Shown here: positions 17,140 to 26,177 of the stretch, piece after piece
Numbering within the stretch: position 1 is the stretch's first letter
Layout: each line of letters opens with the position of its first letter
Assembly: GCF_031501865.1 (NCBI RefSeq)
Contig: NZ_JARRCW010000001.1
Coordinates: forward strand, 691,001 to 755,000
Length of the DNA: 64,000 nt
Direction: 5' to 3'
From: Pseudovibrio sp. M1P-2-3
GTDB taxonomy: Bacteria; Pseudomonadota; Alphaproteobacteria; Rhizobiales; Stappiaceae
Translations under genes and position numbers: made by a program
The notes under the pieces: generated by a model
The model's database searches: none
What the model was told of the DNA's origin: nothing
Seen by the model: the letters and a program-made list of their open reading frames with translations, nothing else

Positions 17140-17366
17140 GACCCGCAAGTCCTTCTGGGATTTTGCCTTCGTGTACCAAAGTGGCACTTCGAAAGGGATA
17201 TGTTGGGGCCCGCAGCATACAGACCCATTCTTCTCTCACGGCATGCGTGATCGTTCGGCGCCTTGTAGCAATCTCAAAACAAGCCGACAATAGGTCACAT
17301 GCATGATCTGGTCAGTTTTTTTGCTCAGGTAAATTTTTCAAGGAGTTCCAACGTGGATTAGCCTGT

Positions 17367-17873
17367 TTATCGGGAGTGAAGCCACGCTTGAAGAGCCGTT
17401 ACCGACCGTGTCGCAATCTGCTCAAGAGAATCACTGGAGATACTTGCCCATGGATCACTGCTGTCACCGTCAGATGGTTCTTGTCCTTCAATGCGGTGCA
17501 CGCGATTGCCCTTCACATCAACCACATCAAAAACATAAAACACTGTAGAGTTGTACTGGTCACCGGCAGCGGACAGGTATCCTTTTACTCGATAACTGGC
17601 GGGAGCTCCCACACGGCGGACAAGCTTCAGATTCTTTTTTACAGCAACTTTTGCAATGTACTCGGAAAGACTGTCGGCCACATTGCCGGGGGCACCTGAA
17701 ATGCGCTCGAAAGCAAATGTTGCTTTTGCAGGGGAGACAGCGGGAGCAATATTGCCAGCACTTGGCGCCGAACTTGCCAGATCACCGGGGGGAACATTGT
17801 TTGATCCACAAGCCACCAAAAGCGTAAGAAAGGCAAGGCTTGCAAACAGCCCAAGTTGTTGTCGTTTGAACAT
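17367..17873 (-). CDS. putative lipoprotein
   Basis: This is a 168-residue protein. A signal peptide with lipobox LVAC (Cys near residue 22) shows it is lipidated at the inner membrane. The mature part begins with a Pro/Ser/Ala-rich linker and then a globular domain with no motif that I recognise. The start at 17873 has AGGG about 7 bases upstream; an upstream extension to 17936 is less likely. It lies between the M24 peptidase and prs on the same strand. Confidence 0.78.
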   Translation of the reverse strand: MFKRQQLGLFASLAFLTLLVACGSNNVPPGDLASSAPSAGNIAPAVSPAKATFAFERISGAPGNVADSLSEYIAKVAVKKNLKLVRRVGAPASYRVKGYLSAAGDQYNSTVFYVFDVVDVKGNRVHRIEGQEPSDGDSSDPWASISSDSLEQIATRSVTALQAWLHSR

Positions 17874-17959
17874 TGTAGTCCCTAATAATCCCCGAAACAT
17901 GCCAAGCCTATATAGAGATTCGGCAAGTGCATACAATATTTTGTCAATCTAAAATAGCT

Positions 17960-19120
17960 TTAGCCTGACTTTATTGGAAGGTCGAGGGAAAGCTTGGATA
18001 AACTCTCCGGGCCGTTTGCCCCCGTAATATAGCTCTGGCCCAGTGTCATTGCGGTTTCACTGTCTGAATCCATAATAATCATATGCATAAACAGGACCAT
18101 ATTCTCCTCAATTTTGTGGGGATTGTCCTTGTAGGCCATGTAAGGTGCGTCCATCCAGCTTGGGGAAAAGCGGGCGCCCAGCGAATAACCGCAGGCATTT
18201 AAGCGGTGGGGCAATAGGTCGTGGCTGTCCATAATATTTGCATGGGCAGAAAAGAGGTCACCGAAGGTGTTGCCCACCTGCATGACCTCTTCAACCGCGT
18301 TCAAGGCAGCCAAGGCGATCCGGTGCAGCTCAATGTGTCGTGGTCTGGGCCTGCCAATAATGACGGTACGCATGAGCGCCGCGTGGTAATGGCGGTAGAC
18401 ACCGGCAAATTCTAGCGTCAGCTGGTCATTGTGAGAAAGGTTTCTGCGCCCGCTTTTATAGCGGCATAAAAGAGCGTCCCGGCCGGAGCCGATAATGAAA
18501 TCATTTGCAGGATAATCGCCGCCACCATCAAAAACGGCGGACTGCATGGCGGAGAGAATCGCCCCTTCATTCGCTCCCGGAACGGCTTTTTCCAACCCGG
18601 CCTCAAAGGCCTTATCAGCCAGTTTCGCGGCTTCACGCACATACACCAGTTCTTCCGGAGATTTGATCAGGCGTAGTTCCGCAACCACATCAGATGCATC
18701 TTCCAGATCTGCAAAGGATTTTAGCAGTTCATCCACTTCGCGTCCGTTGGCGGCTGTTAGTCCGTGGGTGTTGTATTCGATACCGATGCGGGACCCAAGC
18801 ATGTTAAACTCATAGAGCAGGTCCTTGAGCTGGCTCACGGGCGATTTTCCGCCCCTGTCAATCCAGAGGCGAATGTCTTTCAAGGTAGAGGTGTGCTGGG
18901 CCTGCCTCAGGTCCGTTGAGCGAACCAGAAGCGTAGGCTCTTCATCCGGCCGGATGACCATGCACTGAAAGAAGCAATAGCCAAAGCTGTCAAAGCCGGT
19001 GAGCCAGTAATGGCTTTCCTGCGCAAACAGGATCAGGCAATCCAGCTTTCTGGCTTTCATTGCCGCCTCGAGAGCTTGGCGGCGTCTGGCAAACTCCTCA
19101 GTGGTAAAGTGCAGGGCCAT
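17960..19120 (-). CDS. M24-family (creatinase-like) hydrolase lacking canonical metal ligands
   Basis: This 386-residue protein has the creatinase/aminopeptidase-P two-domain layout. The N-terminal domain (about 1-140) is followed by a pita-bread domain. The usual metal-binding Asp-Asp pair appears replaced: the stretch around GVYRHYHAALMRTV stands where most M24 peptidases have a D...SD..RT motif. Creatinase and ectoine hydrolase (DoeA) also work without metal, so it is probably a non-peptidase amidohydrolase of that type. It lies between pgeF and the lipoprotein gene. Confidence 0.8.
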   Translation of the reverse strand: MALHFTTEEFARRRQALEAAMKARKLDCLILFAQESHYWLTGFDSFGYCFFQCMVIRPDEEPTLLVRSTDLRQAQHTSTLKDIRLWIDRGGKSPVSQLKDLLYEFNMLGSRIGIEYNTHGLTAANGREVDELLKSFADLEDASDVVAELRLIKSPEELVYVREAAKLADKAFEAGLEKAVPGANEGAILSAMQSAVFDGGGDYPANDFIIGSGRDALLCRYKSGRRNLSHNDQLTLEFAGVYRHYHAALMRTVIIGRPRPRHIELHRIALAALNAVEEVMQVGNTFGDLFSAHANIMDSHDLLPHRLNACGYSLGARFSPSWMDAPYMAYKDNPHKIEENMVLFMHMIIMDSDSETAMTLGQSYITGANGPESLSKLSLDLPIKSG

Positions 19121-19139
19121 TGCGTCTCTCGTCCTTTTG

Positions 19140-19907
19140 TTACGCGCTCAAAGAAATAGCGGAGATTTGCCGTCCATAATCAGGTTCACTTCGATGCGTT
19201 GCTCGTCGGTAGGAAAAGAATTGCTGTTCTTGAGCATAGGTGCAACAGTTTATGTCAATGATACTTGCGATTTTCGTTTGTTTTAGTTGCATACCTATGA
19301 ATTCTGGCAGGTTGAACAGGAAGTGCCCCCCCTTGGAGGATGGGGAAAAAAATGAGTGGTGACTCTCGTCGGCCTCTATAAATGTACCGTGAAATTCTGG
19401 ACCAACCTCGTAATTCCTTTGGGAAATTAGGGGACCAATGACAGCAATAATCGCCCCCCGCTCAGCTCCCAGCGCCTCCATTGCCTCTACAGTGTTCTGT
19501 AAAATGCCCGAGAAGGCTCCTTTCCAACCCGCGTGAGTAGCCCCAATGACTCGATTTTTGGGATCAGCAAACAAAACAGGCCCGCAGTCGGCGGTCAACA
19601 CACCAATGGCAAGCTCTGGTGTGTTGGTTACAAGGGCATCAGCCTTGCGGTCCTGTTCATCTGACAGCGGAGCCTTCACGCTCAATACCCGGCTGGAGTG
19701 TACCTGATAGGCTGTAACCAGATTTTCAGAGCTAACTCCCATCCTTTGCGCCACAAGTGCTCTGTTTTTAAGAACCGTTTCACGCTCGTCATCAGAGCCG
19801 AGCCCCACGTTCAGGCTTTTGTAAAGGCCGGTGGAAAGGCCATTTTTCCGGGTGAAAAAGCCGTGCTTTATTCCGCTGAGTTCTTCCAGAGCTGGCGCTG
19901 TAATCAT
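19140..19907 (-). CDS. pgeF: peptidoglycan editing factor/laccase-domain purine nucleoside phosphorylase
   Basis: This is a 255-residue YfiH/PgeF family protein. Family motifs include GFFTRKNGLSTG near the start, YQVHSSRV with a metal-binding His (about 68-75) and ADCGPVLFAD and THAGWKGA with the metal-binding Cys and His (about 105-127). Members hydrolyse wrongly added amino acids in muropeptide precursors or cleave purine nucleosides. It follows the MidA-like methyltransferase by 17 bp, an arrangement common in alphaproteobacteria (lgt, methyltransferase, pgeF). Confidence 0.93.
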   Translation of the reverse strand: MITAPALEELSGIKHGFFTRKNGLSTGLYKSLNVGLGSDDERETVLKNRALVAQRMGVSSENLVTAYQVHSSRVLSVKAPLSDEQDRKADALVTNTPELAIGVLTADCGPVLFADPKNRVIGATHAGWKGAFSGILQNTVEAMEALGAERGAIIAVIGPLISQRNYEVGPEFHGTFIEADESHHSFFSPSSKGGHFLFNLPEFIGMQLKQTKIASIIDINCCTYAQEQQFFSYRRATHRSEPDYGRQISAISLSA

Positions 19908-19924
19908 GGGGGCTCCTTTTGGGA

Positions 19925-21007
19925 TTAGGCCGGAAATGGCAGAGGAGAGGAGGAGGACTGACCTATTGCAAGTACCTTAAACAGCGTGCCCATTTGGTTG
20001 TCGGCGGCCAGACGCTCAACAGCCTTTCGGATTTCATCCTGCTCGGCCTGAGATTTTCCTGCACCCAGTTGTCCGGCACGCTCCAGTAGCCCCAGCTGCA
20101 ACAGAAAGTCCGCTTGGGAGATAGGGCCATACGCCACTGCGCCCCCTTTTCGGGTCGCCGCAATGAGGGCGGGGAAATTCACATGAGCGGTTAAATCCGC
20201 TTGTCCCGGTGTGGCCAGCGGGGAGGTGAATTCATGGTTCCGGATGGCTTGGAAAGTTTCACCCACTGAGGCCTTGGTGTAACCGTAGTCTATAACCAAA
20301 GCTGCGCCGCCGTTTTTCGTTATGCGCTGGGCAATTTGCTCCATCAAGGCGCTGGCAAGGGGAGAGACTTCCAGCACACTTCCCTCAACTGCGCTCTGCG
20401 CCTGTTTGGGCAGGGCTGCCGTATCCAGTGCCGACACCCCTAAGCCAAAGCTCAGTTCTCCGGTCTCATCAAGTCCCACACAGCGCTCATGCCAGCCGTT
20501 GGGAGTCTTTACAAACTGATGCACGGGGAGGGCATCAAACAACTCGTTTGCAATAAGGTAGACCGGTCCTTCCGGCACATCCGCAAAGCTTTCGTGCCAG
20601 TGGGCGCGGGTGCCATGCAGTGTTTTTTGCTGCTCGTTTTGCAGCTTGGGGCTGGTCTCCACCATGTGAAGGGTCACAGCCTGTTCAAACTCGGGAAGAG
20701 CCTTGGCAACACGCATGATATCTTTCATCAAGGTGCCGCGGCCCGGTCCAAGTTCCACCAGTCGGGCATTTGCAGGCTTGCCATCCTGCACCCACTGGTG
20801 CACCAGCCACGCCCCGATGATTTCACCGAAAAGCTGGGAAACTTCTGGGGCCGTGATAAAGTCACCGTCTTTGCCAAAAGGGTTTCCGGTGGCGTAATAC
20901 CCATGTTTGGGGTCGGAAAGGCACATGGACATATAGTCCGCAATAGACAAAGGCCCCAGATTTTCGATTCTCAGCCTTATGATATCCAGAAGCGACGATG
21001 CGCTCAT
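19925..21007 (-). CDS. MidA/NDUFAF7-family SAM-dependent methyltransferase
   Basis: This is a 360-residue class I methyltransferase. Family motifs are seen at [20 protein letters not shown] (about 32-51) and the SAM loop [11 protein letters not shown] (about 83-93). The mitochondrial homologue NDUFAF7 methylates an Arg of the complex I subunit NDUFS2; the bacterial role is less clear. Its start overlaps the lgt stop by 4 bp, so the two are co-translated, and pgeF follows. Confidence 0.92.
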   Translation of the reverse strand: MSASSLLDIIRLRIENLGPLSIADYMSMCLSDPKHGYYATGNPFGKDGDFITAPEVSQLFGEIIGAWLVHQWVQDGKPANARLVELGPGRGTLMKDIMRVAKALPEFEQAVTLHMVETSPKLQNEQQKTLHGTRAHWHESFADVPEGPVYLIANELFDALPVHQFVKTPNGWHERCVGLDETGELSFGLGVSALDTAALPKQAQSAVEGSVLEVSPLASALMEQIAQRITKNGGAALVIDYGYTKASVGETFQAIRNHEFTSPLATPGQADLTAHVNFPALIAATRKGGAVAYGPISQADFLLQLGLLERAGQLGAGKSQAEQDEIRKAVERLAADNQMGTLFKVLAIGQSSSSPLPFPA

Positions 21008-21840
21008 TTGGTAGCACCTTCTTTATTAGCTTTATTAAATGCCCAGAAAACGAGGCCCGCGCCCGCCAGTACCATTGGAAGGCTCAGCACCATGCCCATG
21101 GTTATGAACCCCGCAAAATAGCCGATTTGCGCGTCCGGCACGCGGAAAAACTCCACGAAGATGCGAGAGAGGCCATATCCAATAGCAAAAGCACCGGCAG
21201 CCGCCCCCGGTTTTTGCAGGAATTTGTATTTGTAGACCAGAACTCTCATCACGAAGAACAGCAAAATGCCTTCCAGTGCCGCCTCATAAAGCTGGCTCGG
21301 ATGGCGCGGCAAGGGACCGCCGGTTGGAAACACAAAGGCCCACGGCACATCAGTAACCCGTCCCCACAACTCGCTATTAATAAAATTGGCAAGCCTGCCA
21401 AAGAACAGACCGATGGGGGCGACACAGGCAATCAGATCAAAAAAGCCCAGTGTGGAGAGCTTGCGGGAGCGCGCATATAAGATGATCGCAAGCGACAGCC
21501 CCAGAAGGCCGCCATGGAACGACATGCCCCCGTGCCACACGGCAAGAATTTCCGAAGGGTTTTGCAAGTAGTAGGGCAGGTTATAGAAAAGGACGTAGCC
21601 CAGACGCCCGCCCAAAACGATGCCAAGGGCCGCCCACGTAACGAAGTCGTCAATGTCTTTTGCCGAGGGGACCGGCGCGCCTTTTGCAAACGGGGCAAGG
21701 CGGGTCAGGCGTTTCATATAATACCATGCAAGCAAAATGCCTGCGATATAGGCCAGCGCATACCAGCGAATTTGCAAGGGCCCCAGCTCCAGTAAAACAG
21801 GGTCAATGCTGGGAAAGGGCAGCGCGAACAAGGACATCAT
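21004..21840 (-). CDS. lgt: prolipoprotein diacylglyceryl transferase
   Basis: Lgt attaches diacylglycerol to the lipobox Cys of prolipoproteins at the inner membrane. The family signature is visible as [12 protein letters not shown] and [14 protein letters not shown], with HPSQLYEA later. I place the start at 21840 or 21837 ([14 protein letters not shown]), giving about 278 residues. The frame extends to 21954 but the extra N-terminus is not family-like. It is the first gene of the run ending in prs. Confidence 0.95.
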   Translation of the reverse strand: MMSLFALPFPSIDPVLLELGPLQIRWYALAYIAGILLAWYYMKRLTRLAPFAKGAPVPSAKDIDDFVTWAALGIVLGGRLGYVLFYNLPYYLQNPSEILAVWHGGMSFHGGLLGLSLAIILYARSRKLSTLGFFDLIACVAPIGLFFGRLANFINSELWGRVTDVPWAFVFPTGGPLPRHPSQLYEAALEGILLFFVMRVLVYKYKFLQKPGAAAGAFAIGYGLSRIFVEFFRVPDAQIGYFAGFITMGMVLSLPMVLAGAGLVFWAFNKANKEGATK

Positions 21841-22041
21841 CAAAAATCTCGGATTCGGGTCAAAAGAATGAAACTGTGTTAACTTCCAACTGTTTTTATA
21901 GCAAATCATCCAGTGTCCCAAGCACCAGCGGACAATTCCGGTGTGCAATACCAATAAAACAGGTGTTGGCCACTTGTCCGGCTTGAAGTTCGCTCAAAGG
22001 GACAATAGGTATTTTTAGAAAGTCTATTAGCGGAGAGCACT

Positions 22042-22317
22042 ATGAGCCAGACACCAAACCGTTTATTCGATGAACTTGCGAAGCTGATGACCGATGCCGC
22101 AGGCGTGGCGCAGGGCGCACAGCGCGAAGTTCAAACGGCATTCAAGGCGCAGGCCGAACGCTTTCTTTCCGACATGGATATAGTTTCGCGAGAAGAATTT
22201 GATGCCGTAAGAGATATGGCAATTCGCGCTTTGGATCGTGTGGAGGCTCTAGAAGAGCGGATTGCCGCTTTGGAAGGCGAAGACGCTGAAAAAGAGACCA
22301 GCGAAAAAACCGAGTAA
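22042..22317 (+). CDS. UbiK/YqiC-type accessory factor (BMFP domain)
   Basis: This is a 91-residue helical protein with an amphipathic N-terminal half and a C-terminal coiled coil (about 55-82) ending in an acidic tail. Such proteins trimerise and bind membranes; UbiK assists aerobic ubiquinone synthesis in E. coli. The sequence RLFDELAKLMTDAAGVAQGA is typical. GGAG lies upstream of the ATG. It reads divergently from lgt. Confidence 0.88.
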   Translation: MSQTPNRLFDELAKLMTDAAGVAQGAQREVQTAFKAQAERFLSDMDIVSREEFDAVRDMAIRALDRVEALEERIAALEGEDAEKETSEKTE

Positions 22318-22592
22318 TCCTCCTAATTTTGGTTAAAATTACATGTGAATATTCTGTGGGCGGCAGCCTGTCGTCCACAAGTTCGTGAGCACCTTGTTCC
22401 CCCCTGTATATCGTTTTTCATAAAACTGTCTGTATAGTGGAAGCAAGAAAAGATTCGAAATCAGTGTTTTGTGCCGGAAACCGTAGCTATCTGATTACAG
22501 TTGTTTTTCAATATTCGGCTATCTACTCTTTTTCGTATCCTAAAAAAGAAAGCTGTGTCGTTACCTGCAACTCCAATTGGGGGGACCTGTCT
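22318..22592. other. intergenic region upstream of the YbjN-type gene
   Basis: These 275 bp hold no terminator that I can define and no convincing gene. A frame continuous with the YbjN gene reaches back to 22437, but the added sequence has no conserved character. Confidence 0.35.
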
Positions 22593-23093
22593 ATGAGCCT
22601 CGTAGAAATCGAAGTAGAACGTTCCAGTAACCCAGTAGATGCGATTGAGCAGCTTGCCACCGTAAATGACTGGACTTTTGAACGGGTGGGTGAAGACGAG
22701 ATCTCCATCTCAGTCAAGGGTAATTGGGCAGACTATCATATTTCCTTCTCCTGGATGGAAGATTTGGAAGCGCTGCATCTGGCCAGCGCATTTGACCTCA
22801 AGGTTCCCGAAATACGCCGAGTCGAAGTCACAAAACTTCTTGCCCTTGCAAATGAGCAAATGTGGATTGGCCATTTTGATCTATGGTCGCAAGAAGGTGT
22901 TGTTATCTTCCGCCAGACATTGCTTCTAGCGGGCGGAGCTGAAGCCACCCCCCAGCAGCTTGAAGTGCTTTTGACCAATGCTCTAGAGTCCTGCGAAAGA
23001 TATTATCAGGCATTCCAGTTTGTTGTTTGGGCTGGTAAAACGGCCTCGGACGCTATCGAGACAGCGTTGTTCGAGACTGCAGGAGAAGCATGA
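22593..23093 (+). CDS. YbjN domain-containing protein
   Basis: This is a 166-residue acidic protein with a YbjN (type III secretion chaperone-like) fold. I start it at 22593 (MSLVEIEVE), preceded by a G-rich ribosome site. YbjN proteins affect motility and stress traits, and the mechanism is unclear. Its stop overlaps the proC start by 4 bp, a pairing common in Hyphomicrobiales. Confidence 0.87.
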   Translation: MSLVEIEVERSSNPVDAIEQLATVNDWTFERVGEDEISISVKGNWADYHISFSWMEDLEALHLASAFDLKVPEIRRVEVTKLLALANEQMWIGHFDLWSQEGVVIFRQTLLLAGGAEATPQQLEVLLTNALESCERYYQAFQFVVWAGKTASDAIETALFETAGEA

Positions 23094-23908
23094 GTTTTAC
23101 CAAGGAAAGTCCTCTCGTCCTCGTTGGCGCAGGCAAAATGGGCGGCGCATTGCTCGCCGGATGGATTGCAAATGGTGTTCACCCTGACGCAGTTGTTGTG
23201 GTTGACCCCGGCCCCTCCAGCGAAATGCTGGCGTTTTTGGATGAAAAGGGCATTCGCTGGGAAGCAACAACGCAAGGGGTGCCTGTTGCTCAGGCTTTGA
23301 TTGTTGCCGTGAAACCTCAGCTCATGGAGAAGGTCCTGCCAGCCATCGTTACTCTGGTGGCGCAGAGCACCGTGGTTCTTTCCATGGCCGCAGGCACCAG
23401 CGTTGAAACGTTCCATCGGCATCTGGGACAAGAAACGGTGGTTGTGCGCTGTATGCCCAATACGCCTGCTCAGGTGGGCCGTGGCATTACTGGCGGCTAT
23501 GCATCGGGCGCTATTTCGCAAAAACAGCAGGATATGGTTAACGAGCTTTTACAGGCCGTTGGTGAATTTGTCTGGGTGGACAGTGAAGAGCAAATTGATT
23601 TTGTGACAGCAGTCAGCGGCTCCGGTCCAGCCTACCTGTTTCATATGACTGAGTGTCTGGCCGAGGCCGGAAAAGCACTGGGGCTTTCGGCAGAAGTGGC
23701 AGAAAAGCTGGCCCGACATACGGTTAGCGGGGCAGGGGAGCTGTTGCATCAGTCTCCTGAAAGTGCTTCACGTCTGCGTGAAAACGTAACATCCCCAGGT
23801 GGCACGACAGCTGCGGCGCTGCATGTGCTCATGGATGAAAAACGCCTTCAGACATTGATGGAACAAGCTGTTGCTGCGGCGGCGCAACGCGCCAAGGAGC
23901 TGGCCTGA
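23090..23908 (+). CDS. proC: pyrroline-5-carboxylate reductase
   Basis: This catalyses the last step of proline synthesis, NAD(P)H-dependent reduction of 1-pyrroline-5-carboxylate. The Rossmann loop VGAGKMGGALLAGW is at residues 12-25, and the substrate signature AVSGSGPAY is near 169. The C-terminal dimer motif VTSPGGTTAAAL is intact. The 272-residue length is normal. It is translationally coupled to the YbjN gene. Confidence 0.96.
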   Translation: MSFTKESPLVLVGAGKMGGALLAGWIANGVHPDAVVVVDPGPSSEMLAFLDEKGIRWEATTQGVPVAQALIVAVKPQLMEKVLPAIVTLVAQSTVVLSMAAGTSVETFHRHLGQETVVVRCMPNTPAQVGRGITGGYASGAISQKQQDMVNELLQAVGEFVWVDSEEQIDFVTAVSGSGPAYLFHMTECLAEAGKALGLSAEVAEKLARHTVSGAGELLHQSPESASRLRENVTSPGGTTAAALHVLMDEKRLQTLMEQAVAAAAQRAKELA

Positions 23909-23964
23909 CAAATGGCCTATACCTCGGGTATTTGTTACTAGACAACTAAAGATTTAATGATAGC

Positions 23965-23997
23965 CTGTCTCCCCAAGGGGAAACCTTGAGGAGACAG
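23965..23997 (+). promoter_or_regulatory. hairpin that buries the ribosome site of the TetR-type gene
   Basis: CTGTCTCCCCAAGG (23965-23978) pairs with CCTTGAGGAGACAG (23984-23997) around a 5-base loop, with one mismatch or wobble. The GAGGAG ribosome site for the ATG at 24000 lies inside the right arm. In RNA it could block translation; in DNA it could be an operator for autoregulation. Confidence 0.55.
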
Positions 23998-23999
23998 AG

Positions 24000-24677
24000 A
24001 TGCCAACAGAAAAGACCCGCCAGAAAATTGTAACTTCCTTTATGTCCCTGCTAGAGGAAAAAACACTGCAGGAAGTCAGCTTTGCCGATCTCTCGGAAAA
24101 AGCGGGTGTGGGTCTTGATGTATTGCGTGCCAGTTTTGATGGGCGTTTGGCAATTTTGAAAGAGTTTAGCAGTGGCATTGATCAAAAGGTATTGAGCGAG
24201 CGGGATGAGGATACCTTAAGTGAACCGCCCAAGGACCGGCTTTTCGATGTGCTCATGTTGCGTATTGATTTTTTGGAAAATCATCGTGGTGCCATGAGAA
24301 ATTTAAATACTTCCCTCAACGCGGCGCCCAGCCTTGTTGTGCCTTTGAACCGTATCTCAACCACAGCCATGAGCTGGATGTTGACAGCTGCCAATATTGA
24401 AACAACCGGCCTTCGCCGCAGGGCTATGTCGCGCGCCCTTGCTCTGGGGTTTGGCCGTGTTTTACGTGTTTGGCTGGAAGATGAAGAAGAGGGCAGACCC
24501 AAGACCTTGAAAGCCATGGAAGAGATGCTGAGTCGTGGCGAATTCTGGATGAAAAAAGTCGATAAGCTGGAATTTGCCCTACGTCCCCTAAAAAAAGGTT
24601 TCAAAAGACCGCACCGCCCCCACACACGCCATCACCACCACGAGCCTAAAGACGAGACCCCTGTTCCTGCGGACTAG
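24000..24677 (+). CDS. TetR-family transcriptional regulator
   Basis: This is a 225-residue protein. Residues about 5-50 form a TetR-type helix-turn-helix (RQKIVTSFMSLLEEKTLQEV...FADLSEKAGV). The rest is a helical ligand domain of unknown specificity. The C-terminus (about 195-225) is basic and His-rich (TRHHHH), which may bind metal. The stop codon TAG touches the border of the IS110 element, so the last residues could have been altered by insertion. The SD lies in a hairpin. Confidence 0.82.
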   Translation: MPTEKTRQKIVTSFMSLLEEKTLQEVSFADLSEKAGVGLDVLRASFDGRLAILKEFSSGIDQKVLSERDEDTLSEPPKDRLFDVLMLRIDFLENHRGAMRNLNTSLNAAPSLVVPLNRISTTAMSWMLTAANIETTGLRRRAMSRALALGFGRVLRVWLEDEEEGRPKTLKAMEEMLSRGEFWMKKVDKLEFALRPLKKGFKRPHRPHTRHHHHEPKDETPVPAD

Positions 24678-24691
24678 AGTATCCGTCTTGG

Positions 24692-25627
24692 TCAAGCCGT
24701 TTTTGGTTGCCATTGCCGGTCCGCTTTTATGAGAGCGTTTGCCAGTTCGATTAGCTTACGCATGAGAGCTATTATGGCGATTTTGGGAGGCTTACCAGCC
24801 GCTCGCATCTGGTTGTATTTGGCTTTCAGGTCTGGATTATAACGGCTGGCAACAACGGCAGGCATGTAGAGTGCATCGCGTACCGGCTTGCGCCCTGCTT
24901 GAATAAAAGCAGCGCCCCGCCAGCGTCCTGACTGGCGGGTCATGGGGGCCAGCCCCGCCAGAGCAGCGGCCTGTTTACGGGATAATTGTCCAAGCTCTGG
25001 CATTTCAATCACCAGCGCCGCGACGGCGACCTGTCCCAGCCCGGGAATAGAGTGTAAAATCTTTGCTGCCCGCGCCCTTTGAGGGCTCTGCTCAATTTGC
25101 TTTTGAGTTTCGGCGTTAAGGGCCTCCAATTGCTTTCGCACGAGTTTCAGGCGTTGCTGTGTCTGTTTGCGAACCAGGTTCACCCGTTGTGTTTTCAACC
25201 GGTTCTCCAGTTGCGTGGCTTCTTTTACAAGAGCTTGACGTGCAACGCGTATCTCTTTGAGATGACATAGGCTTGCATCGACTGGCTTGTCTGGTTCCAA
25301 CTGGAAATCCTGCCCCATTTGGGCCAGCAGGCGCGCATCAATCCGGTCCGTCTTCGCCCTCTTGCCTTTGGCCTGTGCAAACCGGCGTGCTTGCCATGGG
25401 TTAACTTTGCTCAGAGGATAGGAACCCGACAATGCCAACTCAAAAGCGCCGTGATAAGAACCTGTGGGTTCAAAAATAATTCGAGCGACAGGCAGGCCTT
25501 TCAGCCAGCTTTTTAACTGTCTGTACCCTGCAGCTGTATTGGTAAACTGCTTGCTCTGCTCATCCGGCAGGCAGTACACATCAAGATGGTCTTTCGAAAT
25601 ATCGACACCAATGGTAACCTCAGACAT
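24692..25627 (-). CDS. IS110-family DEDD transposase
   Basis: This is a 311-residue transposase. The RuvC-like N-terminal domain has GVDISKDHLDV (Asp8), FEPTGSYHG (Glu) and KTDRIDA (Asp). The C-terminal Transposase_20 domain has IPGLGQVAVAAL and the catalytic Ser in RQSGRWRG. IS110 enzymes recombine without making target duplications, guided by a structured RNA from the element. The frame is complete, and the ATG at 25627 abuts an 8-bp stem (25628-25635 with 25691-25698). Confidence 0.95.
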   Translation of the reverse strand: MSEVTIGVDISKDHLDVYCLPDEQSKQFTNTAAGYRQLKSWLKGLPVARIIFEPTGSYHGAFELALSGSYPLSKVNPWQARRFAQAKGKRAKTDRIDARLLAQMGQDFQLEPDKPVDASLCHLKEIRVARQALVKEATQLENRLKTQRVNLVRKQTQQRLKLVRKQLEALNAETQKQIEQSPQRARAAKILHSIPGLGQVAVAALVIEMPELGQLSRKQAAALAGLAPMTRQSGRWRGAAFIQAGRKPVRDALYMPAVVASRYNPDLKAKYNQMRAAGKPPKIAIIALMRKLIELANALIKADRQWQPKTA

Positions 25628-25830
25628 CTTCGCAAGTATCCTATGCTTGTCGTGCAGAGCTTTGGGCTGCTGCGTATCCGTTCAGGCCTGTTGCGAAGAC
25701 GGTGGCCGATCATACTCTAAAACGGTCCCTTGTGACCTAGCGCGTCCCGATCCGACCACCGCCACTGCCCTCCCGACTCAATACGGTGGCCATTGGCCTA
25801 TATTCGCAGAAGACACTAAAAAGCATAAGA
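25628..25830 (-). ncRNA. candidate bridge RNA region of the IS110 element
   Basis: About 200 bp of non-coding DNA lie upstream of the transposase, the position and length expected of the bridge RNA in IS110-group elements. It contains a stem CTTCGCAA/TTGCGAAG (25628-25635 and 25691-25698) ending at the start codon. I cannot fold it or identify guide loops by eye, so the call rests on position. Confidence 0.4.
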
Positions 25831-25832
25831 CA

Positions 25833-25931
25833 AGCGCGTTCCGTTTGATTGGGTTCAATCAAACGGAACGCGCTCAAAATAAATAAGTTAGAGTGCACAG
25901 CGTGAATGCGAATGAACGTGATGTGCTCTAG
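25833..25931. repeat. dispersed repeat, family 1, copy a
   Basis: The unit begins GCGCGTTCCGTTTGATTG-GGTT-CAATCAAACGGAACGCGC, a near-perfect hairpin. It continues CTCAAAATAAATAAGTTAGAGTGCACAGCGTGAATGCGAATGAACG and ends GATGTGCTCTAG. It is almost identical to 26534-26638 and is found inverted at 56746-56842, with a fragment at 29267-29302. Confidence 0.85.
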
Positions 25932-26177
25932 GCCCTGCACAATTGGAAAACCGTTTTCTAACTGGGCTGAAACAGAACCCCGATCAAGTGTGATGTCGCA
26001 CTCATTGTTTGTAGGGGGACACCCCGGCCTTTGAGCGGGGATCCAGAAAACTCTCTTCACAGTGACCTGGATAACACAAGCTTTGGCCGTGAAAATTCAA
26101 TGGTCACAAGCGCGTGCAGTTGCTAATGTTTCGCCCATAAATAGATTCGTACGCTCTCATGTTCTCAAGGTGGTTCC
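25932..26177. other. intergenic region before the CsaA gene
   Basis: No gene is seen. A short G/C hairpin CCCCG-gcctttgag-CGGGG (26022-26040) resembles palindromes at 45090-45108 and 45294-45315. The csaA promoter should be near the right end. Confidence 0.4.

Larger units (their letters stand above)
24675..25830 (-). mobile_element. IS110-family insertion sequence (boundaries approximate)
   Basis: The element contains a DEDD transposase on the minus strand. Its downstream side is very short, since the TetR-type stop lies 15 bp away. Its upstream side is long and non-coding, as in IS110-group elements that encode a bridge RNA. TAGAGTAT at 24675-24682 has an inverted match at 25712-25719 and may mark part of the ends, but IS110 elements lack reliable terminal repeats. 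The right end lies between 25720 and about 25830, where a family-1 repeat begins. Confidence 0.65.

Noticed and set aside
25737-26060. Open frame of 107 codons on the minus strand
   Set aside because: It spans a family-1 repeat and a palindrome, has no ribosome site, and the protein has no family character.
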